From Eurosta solidaginis (Eukaryota; Arthropoda; Insecta; Diptera; Tephritidae): a stretch of 64,000 bases of DNA. The first letter of the stretch is position 1. Every line of letters begins with the position of its first letter. Of the stretch, positions 1 to 10,839 are shown piece by piece. The translations under genes were made by a program, and so were the position numbers. Below the pieces are notes generated by a model. That model worked only from the letters and a program-made list of their open reading frames with translations, had not been told where the DNA came from and did not search any database. Location: NCBI RefSeq assembly GCF_040869045.1, contig NC_090319.1, positions 177,976,645 to 178,040,644 of the forward strand. The letters run 5' to 3'.

Positions 1-5
1 ATAGT

Positions 6-1209
6 TTGTTCGACGGTCAGTCACCAACAGATCGACACGATGTTACAGCACGTGCATTCCGAAAAAAATTGAAGGCACTAATGGATTTAATTGTGAAATT
101 AAGCGTTTTTGGAAAGGTACAATGTTGGATGTACTCGATTGAATGGCAAAAAAGATGTTTGCCACACGCATACATATTGATATGGCTGGTACGTAAAATA
201 ACACCGGACGAGATTTATAGCGTCATATCAGCCGAAATACCAGATCAAACCATCGATCCAGAATTATTTGAAGTGGTAACAAAAAACATCATTCACGGTC
301 CATGCGGTGAAATAAATATGAATTCACCATGTATGATCGATGGGAAATGTTCAAAGCGGTATCCGAGAGCATTAATTTCCGATACCATAACAGGAAATGA
401 GAGATATACATTGTATCGACGGCGATCATTTGAAAATAATGGTAAAACGGCGATAATAAGAGTGCGCAATCAAGACATTGAAGTTGACAATCGTTGGGTC
501 GTGCCATATTCACCGATACTGTCAAAAGTTTTTCAGGCTCACATAAATGTTGAGTACTGTAAATCAGTAAAGTCTATTAAATACATTTGTAAATATGTGA
601 ATAAAGGAAGTTATATGACTGTTTTTAGAGTAGATGGTGAAAATAGAAATGATGAAATCACTCAATATCAAATGGGGTATCTTTTCGTTTCCTTTGCACG
701 TAAGACATCATGTTGTTGTCCATTTGGCAGTTCATCTGGAGAATGGTCAACGAGTTTATCTCCCTACTGAGAATGTACAGCAGAGAACAGCACAACCACC
801 AGCAACTGCTTTAACTGCTTTTTTTCAATTGTGTCAAATCGACACATTTGCCAAAAATTTGATATATGTTGATATACCGCAATATTACACCTGGAATGCA
901 TCATCGAAAAAATTTCAACGGCGTAAACAAGGAACACCAGTTGATGGTCATCCAGGTATTTTCCAAACAGATGCCTTGGGCAAGATGTATATGGTATATC
1001 CCAACAATGCTGAATGTTTCTATTTGCGAATGTTGTTGGCAAACGTTCGAGGACCAAAATCGTTTCAGGATTTAAGAACAGTTCATGGTCATGTTTGTCA
1101 GACATATCGCGAAGCATGTCAGCTCTTGCATTTGTTAGAAGATGACACTCATTGGGACGCAACACTTCATGATGCATCTATTTCATCTCATGCCATCGAA
1201 TCCAATTGA
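6..1209 (+). pseudogene. Helitron replication initiator (Rep, HUH nuclease) region, broken
   Basis: The first reading frame (6-770) and an overlapping second frame (634-1209) together give the Rep domain and its downstream linker. The region normally forms the HUH endonuclease that nicks DNA for rolling-circle transposition. The HUH motif is seen as CLPHAYILIW near residues 51-60, where families normally have PHAHILIW: the second histidine (residue 56) is tyrosine, which should abolish metal binding. The catalytic tyrosine block is present as KYICKYVNKG near residue 195. The frame changes around 700 and again near 1200. The start at 6 is arbitrary because the true N-terminus lies upstream. 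Family assignment is firm; loss of activity is inferred. Confidence 0.85.
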
Positions 1210-2880
1210 ATTGTGGAATAAATATAAAGATTACATGACTGAAGATATTTTAATTTGGATGCGTTGTAGAGCAATGGATCCTGATTTGCTGATTACATTG
1301 GAAATGTACAATGAAACTTTGATAATAATTGAAGATATGTGTCTTGCGATTGCCAATAAAGCATTGGGGCATTTAGCTTTGATTTCACCAAATCGTCCAA
1401 CGCTTGATTTACTAAATCGACAGTTTCAGCGTGAACAACAATTCGATTGTGACGATTTAAGTACATTTTTTCAATCCAACATCACCAAATTGAACAATCA
1501 ACAAAAGGATATATATGACAAAATTTTGCAAGCTGTTTCTGATAACACTGGTGGGTTATATTTTTCGGATGCACCTAGCTGCACCGGAAAAACATTTGTG
1601 ATTTCATTGATTTTAGCAACTATTCGATCGCAACAGAAAATTGTTTGGCACTCGCTTCTTCTGGAATTGCTGCAACTTAATTGGATGGAGGACAGCTCAT
1701 TCAGCTTTAAAATTGTCATTGAATATACAGCTGGTTGAAACTCCAACCTGTAACATATCCAAAAATTCAGCGATGGCAAAAGTTTTGCAACAAGCAGCGG
1801 TCATTATGTGGGATGAGTGTACAATGGCAAACAAAAAATCATGGAGGCATTAAATCGAACGATGCAAGATTTACGTGGAAACCGACGGCTTTCTGGTGGT
1901 GCTTTAATTTTATTGTCAGGTGACTTTCGACAAACATTGCCCGTTATTCCACGACCAACACCGGCAGATGAGATCAATGCATGTTTGAAGTCTTCCCTTT
2001 TGACGCGGTACGTGAAAAAATTAAAATTACACATAAACATGCGTGCTCAGTTGCACAATGATCAGTCTGCAGAGCAGGGGCCCTATTCAGTAACTCTGAG
2101 TTTTGAAATGTACATTTTTCTTTCATACAAATTATATGAAGAAAAAGTTTACATTTTAGAACTCACAGTTACTGAATAGGGCGCCAGTTCTCGAAGCAAT
2201 TGTTAGAGATCGGAAATGGCAAAATTCCAATCGACAAAACAAATGGTTTGATTATATTGCCAAACAATTTTTGTACAATTATCCAATCAAAAGAAGAATT
2301 AATTGAACGAGTGTTTCCAAATATTGTTTAAAATTACATGAATCACGATTGGCTTAGAGAACGCGCAATACTGGCACCAAAAAATGTACATGTCAATGAA
2401 ATCAATCATCACATTCTGAAAAAATTGCAAGGTGTGGTGACAACATACAAGTCAGTGGATAGCGCAACGAATCAAGATGACGCAGTGAACTATCCAGTTG
2501 CATTCAATGGAACCGTCTGGTATGCCACCGCATTGTTTAAATTTGAAGGTCGGATCATCAGTTATTTTATTACGGAATTTGAATGCACCAAGATTGTGTA
2601 ATGGAACAAGACTGAATGTAAAAAGTTGATGACGAATTTAATTGAAGCAACAATACTGACGGACAAAGCGAATGGTAAAATTGTGCTTATACCGCGAATC
2701 CCACTGATACCAACAGAGATGCCATTTGAATTCAAGCGTTTGCAATTTCCAGTGCGCCTGCCATTTTCTATATCAGTCAACAAAGCGCAAGGATAAACGG
2801 TTCGAGTATGGGGATTGAGTTTGAAGGAACCGTGCTTTTCGCACGGACAGTTATACCTTGCCTGTTCCAGAGTAGGCATT
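1142..2880 (+). pseudogene. Helitron Pif1-like helicase region, broken
   Basis: Successive frames (1142-1738, 1817-2179, 2185-2601, 2602-2880) spell out an SF1 Pif1-like helicase, the C-terminal half of the Helitron RepHel protein. Visible motifs are a Walker A-like DAPSCTGKTF (usual form DAPGGTGKTF), the DFRQTLPVIPR block, a NMR motif, LRERAILAPKN, and the C-terminal HGQLYLACSRVG. There is a frameshift near 1740, a MITE at 2078-2184, a stop near 2332 and another just after NKAQG near 2796. The protein would unwind donor DNA during rolling-circle transfer in intact relatives. Confidence 0.88.
2078..2184. mobile_element. 107-bp foldback MITE in the Helitron helicase
   Basis: The ends are inverted copies: GGGCCCTATTCAGTAACT on the left and, reading from the right end, GCGCCCTATTCAGTAACT. 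The inverted similarity extends further inward, so the element can fold almost end to end. It is flanked by CAG at 2075-2077 and 2185-2187. Removing the element plus one CAG rejoins the helicase frame as AEQ-FSKQLL. A 3-bp CAG duplication fits the CWG targets known for some PIF/Harbinger elements, but that assignment is tentative. Confidence 0.8.
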
Positions 2881-3000
2881 TCAAATTGTTTTTTTTTTTA
2901 CAGATGGAAAGACGAAAAATGTAGTGTATCCAAATGTTTTGGATTAAGAATTGAAATTGAATTTCTATTGGTGTAGCGAAGCACACCGGGGTCCCGCTAG

Positions 3001-4604
3001 TGTATTATAAATATTGATATGAATTCAATTGAAAATGAAGAAATACTCAATTATGAATCGAAAACTACATAAATATTGAACACACGTGGTGATTCTCCAT
3101 AGTTCATAACAAAAAGACCTAATGTCAACATACACCGAATGTACGATTTGACAGATATGTTGTGTTGTGGTGTATCTCTTTCCATTGTATCTGAAAAATC
3201 CCTATTGCCAAAATGGCAGCCATGTTCATTGTTCATACTCTTCTCTAAGAAAACTCGATCAGATGCAGATGAATCAGTACAACACATCATAAATACATTT
3301 TCATTACTTTTTATTTTTTATTTGTTTATTCTTAAGGCATCAGAGTAAAAAAGTTAGTAAGTTTGTAGGAGCAACAACGGGACGCTGGTGAATATATTCA
3401 TTGAACTCGATACTCTTGAATTCTTGTTGCCTAAATCCCAGCCAAAAATGAATTTGCCGATGCGAAATGTATTACATCTTCATCAGAATGCAGTCGGTCA
3501 GCAATTTCCAAGATTATTTCAACAGTATTCATGGTTGTTTCTGAAGAAAATCAACGCAATTCTATTACAATGTTGTTTCTTTGACGCAACAAAATCACAC
3601 TTAATAAATTTAGTGGGATATTACTCAACAAATTGAAGCACACCATATACCGAATTTACTTAAATCCAGTTCATTTATTTTTTTTTCACAGTTTTTATGA
3701 AAAAAAAAAACAAAACAAAACAAATGAATTCTTTTTTCGTTTAATTTTCACTTGAGAAATGCCGAACGTCAAATTTTAATCCTAGTAAAGTCAATTCCAT
3801 TGAATAATTCAAAATGGAAATAAGCACCACCTATTCCATTTCATGAAATAACGCAAATAAGCACCATCTATTGTTATGAAATGTAGCCGTAACTGGGTGT
3901 GATATATCTCATGAACCGCCCTACCAACTTCAATTAAACTTTACAGAAACCATCTACATGATAACTCAAATGTATCGTAGAAATTTGGTTGAATTTGGTG
4001 GAGCCGGTCTCAAGTTTTAAAGTAACACAAAAAATGTGCACTTATTTTTATATATATAGATATGATTGATTTGACATTTAGATATTTCCATTTAAATAGT
4101 AAAAAAATTAATTAATAGCCAGCATTTACTATCCACTTGTGTTCCACATTTCCGGTTGTAATATGGTGAAACGTAAGAGCGAATTGAGAGTTAGGTTTTC
4201 GAACAGCTTTGCTGTATTGCTAAATTAGGTTTCTATAGTTATCAAGCAACATTAACCATAATATGAAGGATATATATGCAAATATTTGTAAATGGTTGCA
4301 TGCACATACAAATGTAAAAATTGTTGTTTAGGAAGGATATTAAAATAAGATTAAGTAAAGATGAATAAAATGTCATTTTGAATTTGTTAACATAAAATAA
4401 CGATGGAGTAGATGTAACCCTCCGATGAGTGACAGTTCTGAACGGCCGTGTGAAAAGGTCCCTACGGACCTTTTTTGTAAATCCTGTTTTTTTCATATAA
4501 AAATTCTTTTTTTGATTTTTTTTGTTTTTATTTTTTATAACTAAATTCTACATACAAAAATAATTTAAAAAAATTTTTTTTTTGGTTGAATTTTCTTAAG
4601 ACTA
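3001..4604. other. No gene recognised
   Basis: AT-rich sequence with short random frames only. I see no motif, tRNA, terminal repeat or coding remnant that I can name. Confidence 0.6.
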
Positions 4605-5724
4605 TTATAAAAAATTTAAAAATTGTTGCTGTTGAGCGTGTACTTCTTGTCCCCCGCCCTGTGCGCAAGTGTTGCAGCGATGTAAAAGTAAAAGTGTGTT
4701 ATGTTCACCGCAAACAACGTTGCCGCAGCCGAAGCAGTATGGCCGCGTTTTCCTCTGCCGCCCGTACTCAGAACTGCAAAGGCGACATGAAGGTCTACTT
4801 GACCTAGCCGCAAACGACGGCGATTGCCTTCCATCGGTCTTGGTAATACCTGAAATGAAAAGCAAAATAAAAAACAAATAAATATATATTCTATTCTTGA
4901 ATTTGAAGATGTTTTTCTTACCCTGACATCGAATGCTTCCATCGCATTGCGTATCCTTGGATATGAGGTTATATGGTTGTTCAGGGCACGATCTTCGGTA
5001 TTTGGTGTGGCCAATTGTTTCGTTAGCAGTAACAAGAACGTCCCCCATCTGTCACTCCTTTTTATAGGCTTCATTTCGTTGTAAATCGTAAAAGCAGCCA
5101 TTGCAGCGACGTCCAGCATATTATAAAACATGGCCAACGGCCATCGTTGTGTTGCTCATTTGCAGCTGTAAGTGCCTAGCATTTGATCCATGGTATCAAC
5201 GCCGCATTTGTTGGCGTTGTAATCTAATATGGCAAGGGCTTCCGATTCTCGGCTTGCTCGTCAACGCGGCAAGTGTAGTGCATTGTGGAGAGCACGTTCA
5301 CCACTTTATTTTTTTTCGGCACGTATGAGCATAACGCTATATCCCCTTCGTTGAACCAAAATAATGTACTATTGATGGTGCGCTTCGGGTTCTTCTTGAA
5401 CTCCTGTGGAATGAATGTTTGGTTGTAGCGCACTGTACCAACATATGCGGTCTTCCTCCTCATCAAAATACGCGCCAAGTCAAGAGTGGTAAAGAAATTA
5501 TCCGCGTATATAGTACGGCCAGCATCTAAATATTCTTCCACAAGGTCCTGCACTACGTTCTGCCCTTAGTTTATCTCCCGTTTTTGGTTTGGCAGTTTTC
5601 CAGATTATATCATTCCCTTAACAGGATAATAACTCTGTGAGTCGCATAACCACCATACTTTCAAACCATACTTAGCTCGCAACCGCTTTGAACTGAGGTT
5701 CAAAATTGCACGGCTAACTAAGAG
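4605..5724 (-). pseudogene. piggyBac-type transposase relic with an intron
   Basis: Reading the minus strand from about 5724 gives a DDE transposase of the piggyBac superfamily. All three catalytic aspartates have visible counterparts: WWLCDS (about 5675), YADNFFTT (about 5510) and GVDTMDQM (about 5195). A C-terminal cysteine-rich finger follows (YCFGCGNVVC then HRCNTC, about 4755-4640). In-frame stops occur near 5625, 5580 and 5160, so the gene is dead. A segment at 4850-4921 begins GTAAG and ends TTTCAG on this strand, and removing it joins the two coding parts: a probable 72-bp spliceosomal intron. The N-terminal third and the terminal inverted repeats were not found. Confidence 0.85.
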
Positions 5725-7002
5725 GTTAAGGATAAAAATTATATTTGAACTCATATATCCCCTGAAGACGATCTCCGAAGGAGGTTGAAATATATCTGGA
5801 AAAAACTAAAAACTTTGCGTTTTTTATTACACCGGACCTCAACCCAGTTTTTACAAATTATGTTCTATAGAAATCTTTCATCGTAGGTCCTAAAAACCCC
5901 TTACAATTGCGAGTTACGCAAAATAAAAATCTCTGTTTATTATTTTTTTTTTCCTTTGCCGACCCAAAAGTCAGTACAGGAGCAAAATCCCCACCCCATT
6001 CGCTGAAGCATAACTGGTTGACTTCAACCAGAGTATGCTCTTTGAACTCTATACCTATACGGTCGGGTAGAAAATCCATGGTTCGACTCCGTACTATGGT
6101 ACTGCCTATTAATGTCCTTTTGGTCTTTTGTTGTAAAATAAGGCGGGATGTTCATTCCTTAACAAGACTGCCAGCTCAGCTGTTGGCAACATGGACCGCC
6201 TGGTTCGTTACAAAATGTCAAGCTAGTCTGTTGAACTTGCCCATAACCTTCGCTGAAAATTGAGATCAGCTATAGAATATTCAGACAACATTCAACAATT
6301 GCGTGTCAACCCTTATAAGCAGGGAATCTCGAAAACAGACTAATACTCAATCCTCGTACACCTGTGCTCATGGAAGCTACCCTGTGAAAGTTTCGTACTT
6401 TGGGAACAATCTTTGTGCACATGGAAGGAAATCTTACTTTAGGCCAATAGATGTGAGGAGGGCTGCGAAACTATTAATGGCACCATTGATAGTTTTATCT
6501 TTAGGAAACCGTAAATTTTTTTGTGTCGAAAGTTTCGATAGTGATTTTCAGGAAAAGTCTTTAAGTAGACATTATTCCTACATTCTTGCATTTCTCGAAG
6601 TATTTTTTTTTTATTGAATTGGCTGATCTGAATCAAATTTTAACAGAATTGGAATCCCGGCAACGGATTATTTGTTTGTTTGGGTAAATATACACAAATT
6701 TCTAAATATATCTAAAAAACTGTGTATGACGAAATTTCGTTAATGCCAAATTTGTAGATAGCTTAAAATCAGTTGAGAACTACATAAGTGACAATCTCAT
6801 TAGTCTGCAAAGAGTGATCCTATATTTATACAACAACGGGCCTAGTAAATATTTCTTAGTCTTTTTGATACCATTTTAAATTTTTTTAAATTTTGTTTTC
6901 ACCTATAACACAGTCAGTTATACACATATAAAAAAATTAATACTCATTGAACCCATAACTAATTTCCAGTCTTGATGTTATTCACGGTTGGTATAAATGA
7001 AA
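5725..7002. other. No gene recognised
   Basis: Short frames on both strands match nothing I know. The stretch is AT-rich and probably contains decayed repeats, but I cannot support a specific call. Confidence 0.5.
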
Positions 7003-7306
7003 ATGCAAGGCGCGATAACCTCCGAAGAGATTTTAGGCCGAGCTTCTAGTCCAATTTGAGTTGTCCTTTAAATTGTTTCTACAAATTGGCGGGACGGGAC
7101 CTACATGTTTTATGCCGTCTTCGAACGGCATCTGCAAGGCAGATGAATTTTCACTGAGAAGTTTTTCGTGGCAGAACTACACTGGAGTGTTTGCAAAATC
7201 ATTGCCGAGGGGCGTCCCCACATAGGAAATTTTTTTCTAATTGAAACAACTTTCTTCTAAATTTTCTATGTTACTTTGGGAGTTGAACTATCACACCACG
7301 ACAGGT
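7003..7306 (-). mobile_element. tRNA-derived SINE ('SINE-T'), degraded copy 1
   Basis: The body matches the better-preserved copy at 44841-45189: a tail beginning AATGCAAGGCGCGATAACC on this strand's complement, a central block around GGCATCTGCAAGGCAGATGA, and a head ending in TCACACCACGAC. The tRNA-like head (right end) is eroded. It carries no coding capacity and would rely on a LINE for movement. Confidence 0.75.
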
Positions 7307-8500
7307 TGGTATAAGCTTGTTGTTTTGAAGCGATAAGGACACACCCCGAAGGCCTTGGGGAGTGTTATCGATGTTGATGCAGATCCGGCGTTCCAGTAAC
7401 AAGGACCATAAAGGTACTAGCCCGACCATGTCGAGAACGATTTGGTATGACCACATGCAACCGTTTAGGCCGAAACGCCCTCCCATCTCCTAAATCCGTC
7501 AGGATTTCGGGGTCGCCAGTGCCTCGGCTATTAATGTAACAGGATTCGCCAAGGGTAGGTGAGTTTGACAATTGGGTTGGAGAAGCTATATATTGCGCTG
7601 GCAAGGCCTTGAATCAATTTGGTATTTTAGTCGCCTCTTACGACAGGCATACCCACCTCGGGTATATTCTAAGCCCCCTAACCCGTTGGGGCTTTGGTAT
7701 CTGCTTGGTATAAGCTTCATATAAATTAGTTCATACAGATAGCACCATAAATGACAAAACCCCAAAAAAAGTGAAAACAATTTGTTATTTGTAAAATTCT
7801 ATATATATCTTTAGAAAATCTCGTCTGCTTCCAAGCTGGGGTATCAACTGAAATTCTTTCTTTGCCGGAGAGTCTTCGACAATTCGCATAACATATATAT
7901 TTTATGGAAAGAGAGGGAACCCAGTTTACTATGCATGAAATATTGGATATAAATTATTGGATACCTAACGTGTTCCTAGTCTCTAAATAAAAATTTATAG
8001 AAAAAAACTTTGAAGTCCTTAAAGAGTATTTAACCACGGTTCACATGGTACCCGCCTCTCATGAAGAGACATGAAGTAATCCATTTTACGTTAGTAACTG
8101 CCGTCGTTGGCATAACTCTACGATGCACCAATGCACACGGGTCAAATTACGTCTGACCAGCGCCCTATTAGTCATGGCACCCGGTTGCAATACAACTCCA
8201 TATTCGAGGTAACCAAATCTTAACTCCATTCGGATATCATCCACAGCCGCCACGATACTCCCGAATGGCCTGCCTCAAAGCTCCTTCTCTGGACCGGTGT
8301 CCTAGAAAAATAAAAATAAAAACAAAAAAATGTTTTGTATTAGCGATAAATATACTCCCCGAAGGCTTTGGGGAGGGTTATCGATGTTGATGGTCCTTTG
8401 CCGGATATAGATCCGTTACTTTCCGGTAACAAAGCACCATTAAGGTACTAGCCCGACCATTTAGGGAACGATTTATATGACCACATTAAACCTTCTATCT
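7307..8500 (+). repeat. LOA/R1-type LINE 3'-region fragments, scrambled
   Basis: Two diverged copies of one block occur at about 7325-7460 and 8343-8490; both contain TTATCGATGTTGATG and AAGGTACTAGCCCGACCA. A further piece ends near 7690 with CGGGTATATTCTAAGCCCCC, and one at 8040-8290 contains GGTCAAATTACGTCTGACCA. I recognise these as 3' portions of a dispersed dipteran non-LTR family that I associate with Bilbo/LOA, from memory. No intact coding remains. Confidence 0.55.
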
Positions 8501-8509
8501 GTTTACTAA

Positions 8510-8876
8510 TACAAAACTACTTGGGTTTTATTGTAGCGGTAGTGCATTTCTATTGTAGCACGCATTCGTCCGTTGCAGTTCATGATAATACATATCAGAA
8601 TGGGTGTGGTGTACAAATAAGTGCTTATCATAGTGTACGAGACCTGAAGTGAGGGTAGCTAACTCCCCTCCTTCTTAAGACGTTGTGTCCTCGCTACGGT
8701 GCTGATACGAGTTTCTGTTGAAGGCGTTACATTTCTAATTCATATAATTCTTAAATTTGCCTTTGTAGGTTAAGCATTCTTCCCTTTTCGTGGTATCGGC
8801 AGAGGTGTACCATACCATAATTGATAACTACCAAGGTTAGGAATACCATTATGATGTACAGGATTTTCTTCAATAG
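8510..8876 (-). mobile_element. Errantivirus-like env tail, polypurine tract and LTR edge
   Basis: On the minus strand from 8876 an open frame of about 40 codons runs to a TAA near 8753. It has one strongly hydrophobic segment of about 20 residues followed by a short basic tail, as expected for the membrane anchor and cytoplasmic end of an insect errantivirus envelope gene. About 80 bp downstream is the purine tract AAGAAGGAGGGG, immediately followed at 8664 by AGTTAGC, a gypsy-group style LTR start. An AATAAA-like signal lies near 8525. The rest of the element is lost; the Gypsy A LTR abuts it at 8877. Called from layout, not from sequence identity. Confidence 0.5.
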
Positions 8877-9398
8877 TGTGGCGAATTTAACATCACTATG
8901 TTGTTAGTAAATAAATATATTGCAAGCTGCCACTCTTGTGTACAGGAACACATCAATTTAATCATCATTTGCACACATACATGGAAGGTGAAGAGAACTA
9001 CATGCACGCACATAACCAGCAGCTCGAAGTGAAGAGATATCACACACACACATGTAGTGATCAGCCAAAGTTCTTGCTCACACATCCACACTCATATAGC
9101 TAAAATTACCAAGCAGAAGACACAATAATTCTAGAAGGTAAAAGGTCTAGACCGTTAGAGAAATATGCGGACGAAGCAACAGAGAGTATAAAAGCAGCAC
9201 AAGATGAGGAATGATTAATCAGTTTGATTTAAACACGCTATAAGTTCTGAAGTATAAGTTTTATTGTACTACTCCCAAAGTATTCTAAAAAAGCCCTGTT
9301 TGCAATACTGTATATTTGAGTGATTTATTCAACAGTTTAGCGATTCGAACGTTAGCAGAATATGCAAGATAATCCGGATTTCCCCAGAATTCGTTACA
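8877..9398 (+). repeat. Gypsy A first LTR
   Basis: Begins TGTGGCGAATTT and ends GAATTCGTTACA. It contains a TATA-like AGTATAAAAGCAGC near 9187 and aligns along its whole length with 13647-14174 with many substitutions, so the element is old. The primer-binding site ATTGGTGTCAGAAAAGGAAT follows directly; its form fits leucine-tRNA priming in the mdg3/micropia group. Confidence 0.88.
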
Positions 9399-9457
9399 AT
9401 TGGTGTCAGAAAAGGAATTGTTGAATAAATTTCGAAGATTTTAAATACAACAAGGAC

Positions 9458-10800
9458 ATGGCGAAGTTAAGTGAATTAAAGATCCAGCAGCTCAAAAAGG
9501 AGTTGGAAGTTCGCAGATTGAATACAACTGGCAACAAATCCGAGCTAAAATCACGACTGTGGCAAACTATGGTATCTGAAGGAATTAAAGTGGACGAGTA
9601 TGTCTTTCATCCTGATTGGGACGAGACATTAACAAAAATGGAAGAGAAAAACGAAACGTCGCAGACAGTTACGAGCGCAGTCTTGAACATGATATTGGCT
9701 GCAATATATGCACAAACGTCGACAATGGCATCTCAAGTGGAATCACAGGAGACACGTATATTTTTCAAGATGGAAGCACAGGAGGAGAAACTTCGTCGCA
9801 AATGACATCCCAACTGGAATAGCAGGAGGCACGTATAACATCTCAACTGGAAGAACAGAGGACATATATGACATCGCAGTTGGCTGAGCAGTTGAAAGCA
9901 CATGAGGCTCGCATATCCTCGCAGCTGAAAAACAGAAGATAAGGGCATCATCGAACCTGGAGGCCCAGGATACAAACATTTTACAAATCGAGGACAAAAT
10001 CGATGCCGATATTGAAATATTTAGAGGTCATACCTTCGGACGGCTTGCTGAAACAGCTGGGCGATTTTTTTGCACAGGAGCTGCAGCTGCAGTCCGAAGG
10101 TAAAAACTCCATCTTTTGACGGCTCTGTTCCTTTCCAGGTATTTAAGCTTCAATTTGAGAAGACGCCAGCATTGAACAACTGGAATGCTGAGATAAAGTT
10201 GCTGTACTGTTCGTGGCCTTGAAAGGGCCTGCAGCAGAGATATTACAGACCATTCCAGAGGGCGAACGGAACTGTTATGAAACATTGATGGCCGCTGTCG
10301 AGAGACGTTACGGAAGCGAGCATAGTAACAGATATACCAAACTGAGTTGCAAAACCGCTAACAAAAAGCGAATGAGACTTTGTAAGAGTTTGCGTCGGAT
10401 GTCGAAAGTCTGGCCCATGTAGCAAATGCGGACCCGTGGAATACACCGAGTGGGTAAAAATTCAGAGCTTTATACGAGCTACATACGCAAACCCAAAGCC
10501 AACATTTGCTGAAACGGTATCCCATGCACTGACTCAGGAAACAGCATCACTTTTGAGTAAGCCCGCATACAAAGCTCATCGCGTGGAATTGGAAAGACCA
10601 GAGTGGGTACACAATTTTGGAACCTTTGAAGGGAACACAACAGCGGAATAATGATGCAGTAAAATGATTATGCGTGGAAAGTCAGGGCACATTGCTCGTT
10701 ATTGCAGCACCAACTCTGATAGTTCCAATAATGTGGGTGGTCGTAAACGGAGAGCTGAAGAAGATGAGCAAATCTCCAAATCCACTACATCGTTAAACTA
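9458..10800 (+). pseudogene. Gypsy A gag, broken
   Basis: ATG at 9458 opens a frame with a SAP-like N-terminal helix pair (SELKIQQLKKELEVRRLN), then a coiled-coil region rich in SQLEEQ-type repeats. It stops at 9805 and continues in other frames to a matrix/capsid-like part (PFQVFKLQFEKTP at about 10130) and a degraded CCHC knuckle (KSGHIARYC at about 10680). The homologous intact gag of Gypsy C is 500 residues. Many stops and at least four frameshifts make this a pseudogene. Confidence 0.85.
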
Positions 10801-10839
10801 AAGCGAGTCAGCCCCAAGCGGCGCCAACTAGCTCCCGCA

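Larger units (their letters stand above)
1..3000 (+). mobile_element. Autonomous Helitron, 5' end outside window
   Basis: A degraded Helitron occupies the start of the window. Rep-type and Pif1-helicase-type coding remnants follow each other on the plus strand. The element ends at 2997-3000 with CTAG followed by T, preceded by a GC-rich short hairpin region, the classic Helitron 3' terminus and insertion point. The 5' TC end is not in the window. Several frameshifts and stops interrupt coding, so this copy cannot be autonomous now. Confidence 0.9.

Noticed and set aside
3388..3636. Small open frame of 82 codons as a host gene
   Set aside because: No motif, splice context or start context; length is expected by chance in this composition.
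5858..6079. Continuation of the piggyBac transposase N-terminus on the minus strand
   Set aside because: No piggyBac motif is seen, and the sequence between it and 5724 contains stops and unrelated DNA.
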